Of a stretch of 64,000 nucleotides of DNA, positions 48,621-62,200 are shown one piece after another. How positions within the stretch are numbered: the stretch's first letter is position 1; each line of letters opens with the position of its first letter. The DNA is from Epiperipatus broadwayi (lineage: Eukaryota > Onychophora > Udeonychophora > Euonychophora > Peripatidae): the NCBI GenBank assembly GCA_028023455.1, contig JAQFVV010006311.1, positions 682,001-746,000 on the forward strand, read 5' to 3'. Both the position numbers and the translations under genes were made by a program. The notes under the pieces were generated by a model. It had not been told where the DNA came from. It did no database searches and worked only from the letters and a program-made list of their open reading frames with translations.

Positions 48621-50479
48621 ATGTAATTTTTTTAATGAACATTCTCCCAATTTTCAAATCTATTGTGGTGGTACAAGTTGATGTGTATGCAACCTATATG
48701 ATCACCAGAAAATCCCACCAGACTGAATCCTGGAATCAGACTCAAGGAGTAGTCTTGTTAATCATTTTAAAAGAGCTGGTCTTAATTTATTTTCACAAGC
48801 AATCATATATGTCACAATAAATTAACTGTTTAAGTACATAAACACCTACCATAGGTAAACATTTCTTATTAATTCTTTTTTAATGGAATAAACTACTAAT
48901 CATTGAGGGATAACACTATGTTGGTGAACTTAATAATTGGAAATAATAATAATTGAAAATAATAATATGTAAGTATTAGTTTAAAAATAACTTTTATTAA
49001 TTTTAATGGAATGATTCAATCCTTATTTTAAAACCCTACACAAATTACTCCCTTTCTCCACTTAAAGCCTCTTATGACCAATTATTACAAAATCTAAATC
49101 TAATTCTAAATAAAAGATGTATAGCATGACATATTATAACATTTCCAGGGGTATATGTGAACGACCCAGAATGACATTGAATTGGTAATATAAAAAGGGG
49201 AAATATATAAGACAACACCAGCAAACAAGCTAGCAAAACTAATTAATATAGACAGAGATTAAATGACTTATCCCTGTTAACAAGATTCATCCTTATTTTG
49301 AAAAAAGATGGACTGTATGCACATATCAAAATTGTATAAACTAATAATACCAAATCTCTCTCCAACAAAGAATATTTAGAAAACAAACAAATTTGTAAGA
49401 AATCTTTAATACTTACAATATTATAAAATAACCATCCTTTAATCTGCCTTAAGTTATAAATCAAATCTAACTTCATCGAACAATGTAATGATTAAATAAT
49501 AAGAATAACCAAATACATGATAATTACAAACAAAATAAACAAATTATTTATATACATGATAGTGAATTTCATAATACATATAAGTTAAAATGAATTTACA
49601 TCATATGCTTCATGGCTTCTAAACGATTACACTAACAGTCTTATTTTATGAATTAATGTGTTAAATTGCACATTATAAGATAGGGTCATATTTATCCAGT
49701 CCTAAAATTGAATTCTTGTTCCTTAGGTGAGGTTTACTGCATATGGTGAGGATTATATCTCATGAGCTCATGCATTCATGTGACCAGCTTTCAAATCATT
49801 CTACTGAGATGGGATTATGCTCTTAATGGTAATCTGATATTACATGCAATTTATTTTTAAAAGTCTACACTGAATATTGACACAATTCTTTGATTAACTC
49901 ATTGATAGTTCTTCTTCTTTTGGGCACTGGATGTGGTATTATGCTCCTGCAGATGTAGAAGCAGCTGGGGAAAAGGAATTCCCTGTGAGAAATCATGGTT
50001 GATCTGATTAGAAAACATGGTGAAGTTTCTTCAAACAAGATAAAAAGAATGTCTTTTGAAAATACCATTTCTTCTTATGTCGTTCCAAATATCCCCCCCC
50101 CCCCTCTTTCACTTGGCATTTTCTTATTAAAACTTTTACATTTTTGTTTTAATTTTAGGAACATTGAACATTTATAATAGCCATGCAGCAAAAAAATATT
50201 TTCTTTTGTTATTTTGACCTCAGTTCTAATTTTTTCATCTGGGTTTTATCAAATTATTGATAAATTTTTATGAGCACTTCTTTATTTAGTTTTTTTTTTA
50301 CAATGAAACATATCTTACTCCCCTTTCCTCACCATTACCAAGTATAATTAAAATTTTAAAATAGACCTTGATAACTATATGTATTTAGCATTACCCATCT
50401 ATTTTCAACATTTTATTTACTAATTAAACAAATTTTACATACAAATGTAATAAAAATAGTTAAAAATAAAAATATCTAC
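48621..50479. other. No gene recognised
   Basis: The stretch 49680-50070 is of more balanced composition. It holds overlapping open frames on both strands (49865-50068 minus, 49995-50177 plus) ending near a C run at 50092-50105. Neither translation matches a family I know. Confidence 0.4.
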
Positions 50480-52200
50480 TATTATATCATGGGGTGGAAA
50501 AATACCACCTCACTATATATTTCCTTTGCAAACATTTCAACCAAATAAATCAATTCACCCTATTAAATGTCTTTTCATGATTTGTGAGGCATGTATTAAT
50601 CCTCTATCTTCTATATATCTTTCAATATAATTCTTAATAATATTAAGAGGGTGTCCTGCTCATCTTATTTGATTGGTCAAAATGTTTTATTGTTTTAATG
50701 CCATAAAAACTATAAGCATGTCATCAATAGAAATATGGGCATTTTATACATCTGATATAGTTTAACTACATGTGACATTAATCTAAGTATTTTTAGTTTT
50801 TTTATTTTCATTATGTTAGGTCTTCTTTTTACCACACTGATCATTATTAGGAAGAAATCTAATGAACATTTTATCAAATCATCCTTAAGCTGCAAATAAT
50901 AACTGATTCTTTAAATCCTTTTAATCTCAAAGTTTTTAAAATTCACATAAATTTTTTTTATTCCTTTTGCTTTTCATTTTAACTAAAATTATTGTAATTT
51001 CTTTTTTTAATACTGTACATCCTATTTTATTCATATTAACTTGATTTTTTTAATACTTTTTACAAATAATTTATCATTTCTATCCTCAATTACTGATTCA
51101 TTTTTAATGAATCTGCTTTTTTCAGTTAAATTGTTTTATTTCACAAATTAAGATAATTCATATATATATATTTGTAATTTCTTTATCTTTCTTCAGGAAT
51201 TTTTTTAAGCCATTCTCTCCTAGTTTTCTTTTAAAGTTAAATTGTCTATATATATCTAACATCACATGATCACCATTGTATGGACAGTTTTGCCTGTTTA
51301 TATATACATCTACCATTGGAGAATTTTTATTATTCTATTTCCTTTCCTCTAAAATTTTATGCTTCATTTTATTTTTAATTCAAAAATTTTTTTGACACTT
51401 TTTTTACAATTTATGGTCTTTATAGCACCAACTTTTAATTTTTATATAAACAATTTAAAAAAAAAATTTGAATAATTTATTATATCAAGCAGGCTACTTC
51501 TCTTTATGCTTAATTTCTTTTTCCTAATATATCTTCCACATTTGTTAATAGTTCTTTTTTTTTTTTTTCATTTTATTTCTTCTTGTTCTCTTAAAAAATA
51601 CATTTAATTTCAATCACTAAATTGTAATTCTAAAATGTATCTGTTTCATGAACTACTCTTAAATCTATTCTGTATTAATAATTTCTAATTAAAATCTATT
51701 TTTATTATCTAGACTTTTCCATGAGTTGATTTTTCTTTTTAATCTTGAACCACGAGTTCATTATTATTATTAAGCAACATTCTTTATAAAAATGTATAAT
51801 CATTTCTATCATACTATTTTATTCATCTCTTCTCTGTCCCAATACATTATTCCAACTATTCCCAAAAAAGTAATTTTATATTATTTTCCAACTATTTTTC
51901 ATTTTCTTTTTCTTTATTATCATGATCTCATGTTAGTACATATATACTTGAACAATCACTAGATCTCTTAGATTTGTTTTATGTTAAATCACTAACTAAC
52001 AATATCAAACTGTTTTTTTGTTATTGTTGTTGTTTTTGGAATGAAAATTATATCTAATGCTACCTCCAGAATAATATGTACTTTCACATTTTTATTTTTT
52101 TTGCCACAAACCATACATCTTATCTTGGATTATAAAATTGTAATCTTTGCAGTTTATTCCTAATTCTTAGTTTTAGTATTTATATACTTATTTTTATAAT
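50480..52200 (-). pseudogene. Possible heavily decayed LINE
   Basis: The minus strand is A-rich. Near 50550-50600 it reads NHEKTFNRVN, similar to motif A (DYEKAFDRVN) of LINE reverse transcriptases. Upstream, RKKKLSIKRSSLL and similar lysine-rich stretches resemble the linker between endonuclease and reverse transcriptase. Every frame is heavily broken. Composition alone could give such matches, so the call is weak; the shared orientation with neighbouring LINEs is mild support. Confidence 0.3.
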
Positions 52201-53655
52201 TTTAATTCAAAAAGTTTTATTTATTCAATCATGTTTGATTTTCTCATTGAGAATGGAGAAAATGCTATTTTATAATTCTTTAATCCTTTAGTTTGGAATT
52301 ATATCAAAATAAATCAATTCTCTAATGTATTTTTTTATTTTACTGTTTCTGTCTGAGCATTTGATATGATTTATTAGTATATTTGTTTAAAAAATGTTTT
52401 TCTAATATTTATATTATATATATCCTAAAGAATAAAATAAATATTTTGTAGAACATTTTAAATATTATTTTACCAATATTGATTTAAAGCAAATATAACA
52501 CTTTTATGGTCTTTCATTCACATTATAAGTTTTGAAAAATTAAAAAAACAACAACTTAATATATAATTTAAAATATCATTTAATTAAAAAATAGTGATTA
52601 TATATTTAACATTACTCTAGAAGTTAAAAAAAACAAACAATCGATTCTAATAAATTTAATCCAAAACCAGCAAAGCTCATTTGAAAATTGCTTCATTACA
52701 GTTCTTTAATATTGACATTTTTTTTTTACAATCATTTGTGATATTTTATTTTGCTAGTATTACATTTTTTATATGTTGACTAAAACAATAATTGCAACAT
52801 ATAAGCAAAAGACAATGTAAACACCAAGAATCATGGAATGGATGAATCACACCAGAATTATTGGAAAATGTAAAGTATACAATATATATAGTATGGAAGG
52901 CAAAACAGTTACAGAAGCATTATCAGAAACATTAAATTGAGATTTCAAATTTACAAGATTTAAATGTATCTTTTTTTAAAAACCACATACCCAACTAGCA
53001 ATTCAACAATTAATAAGATATTAAAATCAAATGCATTTGCATTTATCTGGATCTTCCAGAATGCAAAGGCAGTGATATAAATATGTAATTTTTACAACTT
53101 TCCTATCAAAATACTGTTACCTGATTTTTAATAATTAATGAATTACAACCATTAATACTTTCCTGCTTGTGCTTCTCTTATGCATAAGTAAATCTAGCAT
53201 TTGTCTAGGTCTGATAATTTAAAGATATTAAATAAATAAAATAATTATTTTCTAATATTGTATTTTTATAATATTGAAGTTCAAAAATATTTTTAACAAA
53301 AATCCACATTTTTTAAAAATAAACTAACATCTTCCATATTAAATCAGCTATAACATCTCTATCATTTAAATACGTGATAAAATATCCAAAACAGCAATGT
53401 TATGTTAAATGTATAGTATATATAAAAATAATTTTATAAATAAATTTAATTAAATACAGTTAATTAAAAATTTAAAAATCAGAGTTTGCCTTCTTTATAA
53501 AGAAAATTATTTTTTTTTTTTTTCATGAAACAAATAATAATAAATAATACACTTCTAAACAAAAACACTCAATTTTAGATGAATATTCTGTTTGTGTTTG
53601 TCCAATAGTATTTGAAGAATCATAACTTAAATATTACATACAATTGGATGGATGG
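52201..53655. other. No gene recognised
   Basis: A/T-rich with T runs near 52720 and 53509-53523. No open frame of interest. Confidence 0.5.
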
Positions 53656-53920
53656 TTGAAGAGTTGGAGTGTGGAGTAGATTGAATCCTGTCCATTAAAG
53701 TATGAGGTTTGGCTATCTTAATATATTTCTGAGCACTTATAGTATATATGTGTAGAGATGGTAGTCTGGACCAACTGATGATTGCTGGTTTAGCATGAAA
53801 TATGTATATTGGTGATTATTTATCTTTTAACATATATGTGTTCAAGTGTATCAGTGTTATGAGATAGTGTGGAGAGTGGTGGGTCGTGTGAAAGTCTGTG
53901 CTCATATATCCTATATATTA
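53656..53920 (+). mobile_element. Hammerhead-ribozyme repeat (retrozyme-like), copy C (265 nt)
   Basis: Full-length copy of the family; ends match those of copy A. The 5' part has TTGAAGAGTTGGAGTGTGGA, the ribozyme sits in the middle, and the 3' part has GAGAGTGGTGGGTCGTGTGA and ends CCTATATATTA. There is no coding capacity, no poly-A tail and no obvious terminal inverted repeat. Size, single hammerhead and lack of genes fit animal retrozymes, which are copied through circular RNA by another element's reverse transcriptase. A ribozyme-bearing fragment of a Penelope-like element is the main alternative. Confidence 0.75.
53757..53823 (+). ncRNA. Type I hammerhead ribozyme, intact core
   Basis: Stem I outer helix GUAGUC (53761-53766) pairs with GAUUAU (53814-53819) using two G-U pairs; copies A and B have AUAAUC there, so pairing is kept through changes. 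UGG bulges on the 5' side, then ACCAA/UUGGU. CUGAUGA is at 53775-53781, stem II at 53782-53796 (four pairs, with a U-U opposition next to the core), GAA at 53797-53799, stem III AUAUGUAU at 53800-53807, cleavage base A53808. All conserved core bases are present. Stem III is self-complementary over eight bases with two G-U pairs, so dimers are expected. The U-U next to the core may lower activity. Confidence 0.75.
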
Positions 53921-55389
53921 TAAACACTTATCATAATATTGTTATAATTTTAATAATTTCCACCAATTTATAGCAAAAAATATATAGATGCATTAATTTT
54001 ACAACAAATATAACATTATAATAACAAATACAAAATAAAGATCCTGTAATTAACATCTATTTAACATTTTTGAATATATAAGCTTTTTTATTGCTCATCA
54101 TTAATAATATTACAAAAATTACAATCGTTAACAAAGTCTTTCTCAATGGTTAATATATAACAAGTGTATTCAATCATTCTGTAGATATTGTGTTCATTTT
54201 ACTCCAGTCCTGGTTAGTTTGATGATTAATAGGAACAATTCTGATCAAGTTTATAAGATAAAGTTATTTTTAATCAATTAATTCATTAAAAATTTCCACT
54301 TTTTTTTTCTCTTCTGAAGACTTATCAAAAAAAGACCTTGATGTTCTCCGATCTCCTGTAGATAATTCTGCTAAAAAATAAACTTCTTCCAAATTATTAC
54401 ATTAACATTATAAAAACAACAACAACAACATAATACTTTGAACTTTCATTAGTATTAAATTTACTTTATATAAACATCAATATTAAAAGAACGTAATGTA
54501 ATATGGTTTATAGAATCTTTCAATAATGAAACGTATTTTTTTTAAATCTATGAAAATATTTATCTTTAATTTAGCATTATATTATCCTTTCCTATTTTCA
54601 TAGAACAAACACTGAACTATGATCTTCTTCGCTGTAATTAAAACAATATATTCATACAATGCATTTGATTGACTTTATTTCTTATTAGTTTTGATATTTA
54701 AAATTTTTCGTTTTTAAAGTTAAAAATGATTATCAAGAGAATTATTTCGCTTTTATTTAAATATTTCTTATTCTTTTTATTTCAATCATAGTGAGATAAA
54801 GATTTTCCAAGAAAACATATAGGAATAAGAAAAGATTTTAAATATAAAAAGTCATTTATTAGAAAATAAAATCTATTTATGGTATATCCAAATCATATTT
54901 ATAATTATATCCTTAATGCCCATATGCCTGGTATACTGCATCGGAAACATGCTTGAATATTTTTAGTTTATTATATGTATACCCTGTTTTGTACAAGGCG
55001 AATAGTGCGTTTGTTATTTATATATTAATACAGAATTTGATTTATCATATACATTTATTTCAATAATTATTATGCTTACTATTACTAAAATTTATTAATC
55101 CAGCTAATATTTAGTTTACATGTAAAAGATAAAAACAGCTTTAAAAACTCACTGCAGAATAAATCTCCAAAGAAGAGAAGTGAAAGTATTTTAAGTGAAT
55201 TAGTCAACTGTCAAATGATGAATGTTTAACGTGCTTTAATCTCTAGCTAAAAATTAATAGATGCATATTTATTGGTCAAAATTACATGGCTAATAGGAAT
55301 AGTTACTGACTAGCTAACTCCTTGAAAAAACCTATTAAGCTTCTAAGATGAAAAAATTTCCAAATCTTATCAGAATTGAATCTTTTTTT
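53921..55389. other. No gene recognised
   Basis: A/T-rich sequence with a (CAA)n-like tract near 54416-54430. No element or open frame of note. Confidence 0.5.
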
Positions 55390-56350
55390 TTTTTTATTAG
55401 ATATTTTATGTGCTGCTAAAAATCATATCATCTTCAATAGTACTCTGTTATATGGACAGGTCCAAAGATGAATCATATCACAACTTCATTCATTTCTCCA
55501 TTCTGTTTTCTTCATTTCCCAAATCTGCAATTCAACATATCTCACTTCATTTCTTACATGGCTCAGCAAGGTCAATCATTTCTATTCTTTCTTGTTGTTT
55601 TAATTCATCTTTCATTAAACTATTCTTCCTTCTTAATATATGCCCAATCCTGTTTATCTTTATAAGTTCCTTAATCAGTCTTATTTTTTGATTTAGTCTT
55701 CCAACTATTTTTTTCACCCTTCTCTATGACCACATCTTAAAGACTTCCAATCTGATTCTATTTTTTTAATAAGTATCCATGTTTCACAAACATACAATAA
55801 TCCACTCTACACATATCATTTAATTAATCTTTTTCTTAATTCCATCTTCAAAGTTACACAAAATATTTTCTTTCTTTTAATAACTGGATCCTATATCAAT
55901 GCTATTCTTCTTTTAACTTTCTCTTCACTTCTTCCATCCTCACTCAACCAATTACCTAAATATCTAAATTCATTTACTTGTTGAACTATATTATCTTGGA
56001 TTTCAAGTTGTACTCCTTTTTATTTCTCCCTATTCATAAACCTTGGTCTTCTCAATATGAATCTTCATCCCACATTCCCATACATCCTTCCTCCAATTTA
56101 TTCAACATATTCTAAAGACTATTTTTATCCCCAGCTGTAACAGTTGTATCATCTTCAAACCTTATAATTTTATTATTCTATCTTCAGCATTAGTTCTTCT
56201 ATAGACTAAATATTTATTTAACATGTCTTCTAAATAAATATTAAAAAGTATAGATAATATACAGCATCCTTGCCTAATTCTTTTTTCTATATTCACCTTC
56301 ATCAGTCTCATTATTTTCCCACCTAATTCTTATTCTTTACTTAGTACATA
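55390..56350 (-). mobile_element. LINE reverse transcriptase remnant (type 3), second copy
   Basis: Minus strand in order: GGKIMRLMKVNIEK and RIRQGCCILSILFNIYLEDM (56225-56330, motif B region), RFEDDTTVTA (56130-56165, motif C with both aspartates retained), NMLNKLEEGC, GRNKKEYNLK, KKENILCNFED, NRIRLEVFKMWS (near 55730-55770), and NRIGHILRRKNSLMKDEL (55600-55655) followed by a shifted RPRMTLLSHVRNEVRY-like end. Frameshifts and stops are frequent. The layout (QGC, ADD, RLEAFEMW, GHxLRR) is that of non-LTR elements common in invertebrates; I do not assign a clade. Plus-strand open frames at 55410-55691 are shadows. Confidence 0.8.
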
Positions 56351-58058
56351 CAATATATAACATATAATTAATTTTAATAATCAAAAATAGAAATAAAATA
56401 AGTTCATTATGTTATTTTTTCATATATATTGTAAAAATAATAAAAATATTATATATAGCACTATTATAGAAAAAGTATATTAAGAATTATATATTAAAAG
56501 CCTTTTTCTACACATGATTTTATGCTCTTAACAAATGTTAAACATTTGTTTTAATGTTAACCTATTATCGAATACAGAATACTATCTACTGTTTTATAAT
56601 ATAAATAAAATAAAATTATGATGGAGAAATCCAGCTTGTTAGAGATTCAATAAAAAGTCTGAATCAAATTAAGTATATAACATAGCAATATACATAGTAA
56701 ATAAACCACACCTTATACAACTTTATGTATACTACCTTCAATTTTTCATTGATTTTTAATTGATTAGTTATTAACTAAATTTATTGAAATTTTATAATTA
56801 TTCAAACAATTATCCATGTTATGCTTAATATAATTTATTTCATATATTTGTCTTTCTTTAATATTTAATATATTTTAAAGATTCAATATTTTTATAGCAT
56901 CTATTTTATGCCCATATTTTAAGTAGTTAATGTATAAAGCAGATTTATTGTCTATTCTATTAATTGCACTGTCATGTTCTTTAACTTTTTCATTTGTTTC
57001 TTTGTATATCTGTAGAAAATCACATTACAATTGTCATAATTAATTTTATATGAGTTTTTTATATATTTTATATCATTTCTTATTTTATAATCACATATTA
57101 ATTTTTGAAGACTTTTACTAATTGCCCATATGTTTACCAATGTAATTCTTGTTTTTATTATTTTTATTAAAGTCTTATAAATTTTGAGATAATATAAAAG
57201 TTTGATACATTTTTTATATGAATTATTGTTATATCATTATAATTATTTTTCATAGAAATGTTCTTATTTATTATAGATTTTTTATAATTAAAACAAATAT
57301 TTTTAGGTTATATTCATAAACTTTATATAATGTAATAAAACATTTTTTTTGTAAACCAGCTACATTTTTATCGGTATTGTATTTATCATTTCGATATTAA
57401 TTTTTTTTAATAACAGCCATTTTAATTAACAAAAATTTAAAAAAAAATATATCAAACTTTCATATTACTTCAAAATTTATATTACATTAATAAAAAAACA
57501 AAAATTATATTGATAAACATATAAGTTATTCAATGTTAATAAATATATGGCCAAATAAGAAAAGTCTTGAAAAATTAATATGTAAATATAAAATAAGAGA
57601 CAATACAAAAAATATAAAAGGAATTGTATATTAAAAATAAGTAGAATAAAAATATTAAATCTTCAAATTACATTAAAAAATCAAAAAAAGAAAAAGAAAA
57701 GATAAATATATGCAACAAATTATATTAAGTAATAACATAGATGATTGTAAAAATATTTATAAAACTTCAATAAAGTTAATTAACAACTGCTTAATTAAAA
57801 ATGAATGAAAAATTGTATAATAAAATAGCATATATAAAGTTATATAAAATATTTTTACTCATTCTATGAATTGTTATGTTTTGTGATTAATTAGTTTTAA
57901 TATTAATTGAATATCTAATAATCTGGATTGCTGTATTATAATTTTATTTTATTCATGTTTTGTTTTATTTATTATTTTTCTTATATTATAAAACAATAGA
58001 TGGCACTCTGTATGCAATAATAGGTTACCAGAAAGGGCACATATAATGAAGTTATGGA
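56351..58058. other. No gene recognised
   Basis: Very A/T-rich. An open frame at 56952-57140 (minus, 62 codons) is lysine- and asparagine-rich and has no motif. Confidence 0.5.
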
Positions 58059-58316
58059 AAAATAAATATGAAAAAAGTGATTATACAGAAAGTAGATTAT
58101 TGTTTTTTATGCTGGGTTTGGAAAAAGATAAGGGGGATTTAGATATAAAGACTGCAGAGTTGACAAAGATTATGTTGTGGAAATGGGATGGAGCAGAATA
58201 TGGGAAAAATTAGACTGGGGAATGGAAAATAAAGTGGCTAACAGGTTTCTCTGGGCACAATTTTTGAGAGATTCTTGACTCCATTTAAGGAGAAGCTACA
58301 GTACATCACATAATGG
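58059..58316 (+). repeat. Dispersed repeat family 2, copy 2 (better preserved frame)
   Basis: Direct counterpart of 2083-2352. The frame runs open from about 58020 to 58214 and includes LPERAHIMKLWKNKYEKSDY, ESRLLFFMLGLEKDKGDLDI and LTKIMLWKWDGAEYGKN before a stop. This copy lacks the microsatellite tail and ends at TACATCACATAATGG. The peptide looks like a genuine but unrecognised element protein, perhaps a 3'-terminal domain of a retroelement. Confidence 0.6.
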
Positions 58317-59239
58317 TTTAAACATATGTTTAACATTAGATAAGGACATTACATCATATGCTGAAACTTTTATTGTATAATTATTAATATATATTCTATA
58401 ATAGCTGTTACATATATTTTTATAATTATTTTTAAAATATTATATTTAAATTTATAATAAATAAAAATAATAGATGAATAATTTATTGAAATACTATACA
58501 TATAAAGTTTGATTAGAATTCATGATGTTTTCCTAAAATTAGAAAAGAGTAAACAAACAGTTTTAAAGAAGGTTACTTTAAAAAAATACATATTTAGATA
58601 AGTCCAAATGCAAGTGTGTTAAATTGGAATACGAAATAAATGCTAATAAGGATAGCTGATCAAGATATGAATACCCAAACACTAGATTGAATTATGACAG
58701 TATCATTGAAATGACTAAACTAAGTTTTTTTTAATAACTGAAGAATTGATTCAAAAACTTTTAATTAAACGATTTGCCATTCTCCCACCTAGCTAATTGC
58801 ACAGGAAAACAAAAATAGCAATAAAATCTTAATGTGTGCTTTTTAAAATAAAATTATAAAATTTGTAAATACACAAAAGATTTTATATATTTTTTAAAAA
58901 CACTATCAAATAATTCTCTATAATTTTACTTTAAATAAGAGATTGAATTGTACGAACTTTTTTCTCCCTTATTAATACTTTTTATTAATTATTGATTAAG
59001 CTAGAGATTATCTAATAATGAATAATATTTCTGTAGTGTAATTTGCATCAACCAATTATTAGCAAATAGAATTAGTAATAAATAAAAAGAAAAATCCATT
59101 TAATATAATTTATTAACAGAAATTAGAAAAACAACTTTTAACATTTATTTTAAAATTTTATTAACAGAAATCATTAGCAGCAATGGACCATTCCAACTCC
59201 AAGAGACAGGAAGAGATAAAAAGATAATAATAATACACT
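58317..59239. other. No gene recognised
   Basis: A/T-rich sequence between the family-2 repeat and the large LINE. No features. Confidence 0.5.
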
Positions 59240-62200
59240 AAAGATCAGTTTTGCAACAAATATTTAAACCAATTCAGGAAACAGGTGTCACATATAGCCA
59301 CACATATAGAACATCTTAATTCATTATTTGTTTATTTAGTACTTCTCATGCTGACTTTAAAATCTTCTGCAGCCAATTTTGCTTACTGAAAGATTTAAAA
59401 TAGTTCGTTTAATTGCCGATCTCCATTATACTCTATTTCACATATATAAACCAATGAAAACAATCAATACTGAACTTTTTACAATACCTTTGAGATACTT
59501 TTTATAAGATTAGAACAATGTGCTTTTCCAAGAAAACTGCTCAAATTTATTATAAAATATTTTTTTAGGCAATATTATTTTGTTCATTTATTTAATATGT
59601 TCAACGCAATGAATATGTGCTTTTACAATAACAAGGAATTTGAACCAAGACTTTCAATAGATTCTATAGCATCACATTCAGCAAGTTGAAGTATATACTG
59701 GTCTTTGGATTACCATTAGAAGTTTATAATTTTACAGAGTTAAAATAAAATTTATCTAATGCTTGCATGTTAAATCAATAAGGAGCCCAGGTCTCACTTC
59801 CATAGAATAAATAAAATAAAATAATAGCACTATATACAACTAATTTATTTGCAATAGTCAAATCACTACAATAAAACACCATATTTTTTAATTAGGAAAT
59901 ACAGAAGCAGCACATTAAAATCTGTGCTGCACCTCAACATCTATATTCATCTTTCTAGATGAAAGCTTACCACAATATGAAAATTGGCTCAAATTTTTCA
60001 AATGATAATCACCAAAGCTAAAAAAATTTTGATAGTTTTATATTAGTGTGTTGAAAATGCTTGATGGCATTGTTTGTTTGTAAACAAACATAAATATAAT
60101 GTTGCCGGGCGTGCCTTGGTTTTTTTTTTTTGTTGTTGTTTTTTTTTGTCCACATTAAAAATAAAATAATTTTATTTACAAAAAATACATAAATAAAAAA
60201 AAAAAACATTTAATAAGTACTTACTTTTTATTTTTTTTATTACTTTTTTTTTTTTTTTGGTTTGGTCTTCGCAAAAATGGCCAAAATTTTTTTTAGTTTT
60301 ACTACAAATAAGTATTTACATTTAATGGATATTCCATGAAATATATTCATTTCAAACCAAATTTCTTTTGTGGGTTTGGATTCTTACATGTGAATTAATG
60401 GCATGCAACTTGAAGCTCTAATAATAGGGCCTGCTGAATATGTCTTCCCCTTTGTGCCCATGCTGCCACTTCAACTCATCTCAGTGGTGGATAAACAAGG
60501 TCTCATCAACCATCGAGCCTGGCCCGCTGATTAGCTGTCATACCCAAAACATTAAGCTTTCATGACCAAGCTCACAGAGTCCATAGGTCATTGCATTTGA
60601 ACTGGTAGCTTACACAATGATATCATTTCATTTCTTCTCCACACGAACACTTCTTCACACATGCCAATATTCCATAAAGCTGTGAAAATGGGATGGCATC
60701 CATTTTAGAGCAAGGCAAATCCCAAACTTTGACATTGGGTACTTGGAATTCAGTTATTTTATTAACATCACAATTGTTCTCCCCCAAACATAAATTTCAG
60801 TGTGATTTGATCGAAATCACGCTTGCACTTCCTCTTGGCCCATTTTTTCAAGACAAAAAGTTGACTAGGGAAGCATCAGCACCTGCTCATAATTGTTAAT
60901 AAAGCTTTATCAAACAAGGCAGATAGGGGGAAGAAGGTCATAATGAATATTAAAATAGTTTTGACAGTCAGAATTCCAGCCACCCTCACACAATACTGTA
61001 GCGAAACTTGAAATCTGATCCCACGTCCAAAATGCATAACACAAATGAGAGCATAAGCTGAGATGACAGCTTCTGTGGCAGATTAAACATCATGCTTCTG
61101 TGCATTAGCATAGAAATATACATAGCCACCATGTACATTGGACTATTTCTAGGCTTATGCATTGAAATAGAATGTTCTATAGTGGAGGCTACCTAAATAG
61201 CATATTTCTGTGTGCTAGCATAGAAATATTGTCCTCGGGTGGTTTCAACATGCTAATATAAAACTACCCAAAATTTTTGAAGATTTTTCTTTCACCATTA
61301 GGTGACTGAGGAATTGAATTATATAAATATTAATTATTAAAGCAAAGCTTCATGTGATTCAAAACTTTAGTACATTTATGTAGATTATCTTTTGAATTAA
61401 GAAGAATTACACAATAATCAGGATACTAAAAAATTCATAAACCAAAAAATGAAATTTTTGTTTTTGCTCTGACACCATCTACAAATACTTCCAAATACCA
61501 TTGCATAATTCAGCCAAAGTTAAAACTAATACACACATTTGTTTAATATCAATTCTTATTTCAAGTGCCTATGATTTTTCATCTGTAGTAATGAACATTT
61601 CCTCTCATTCCATTATATTGAAATTGTATTGTACAATCAACTAATTTCAAACAGTGCTACAGACCTATTAATTAATTAAGCCAAATTCTTTAACCAAATC
61701 ATTAAAAGCAATATGTAAACTACTTCTTTATGTCAGATACTTTTTTTTGTATTTTCCTAGCAACAAAATTATGACTATAGTGTTGTTTGATTCTCTGAAC
61801 TGCATTGAGACTCTGGAAATCATACCTATCAGAAGAAATATCCTATTTAATAAAATATCTTAAAGCATCTTTGCAGTAGTAAATAGTATTGATATTTTGT
61901 AATAGTTACTGCAATATTTTCTATCCTATTTACTTTTAAAAATTGAAGTATATTTAAAATCAGAAGCATAACTTCATAAGCCAATATATTTCTTAAAACA
62001 TTCCAATATTAAAGCTAACATACCACCATTATATTTTAAAAACTTTTCTAATAGTTCATTAGGTCTTGTATACATTTCAATTTTTAAGAGCTATTTTAAT
62101 TATCTAAATAAAATTAGTAAATAGAATAAATATATCATTAAAAAGCATCATCTTAATTCTTGTATAATTATTCAAGAGATGATTAAAATACTCTTCCATC

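Noticed and set aside
56290-56312. Minus-strand CTGATGAAGG as a hammerhead core
   Set aside because: It lies inside the LINE coding frame, and no stem II or GAAA box is present.
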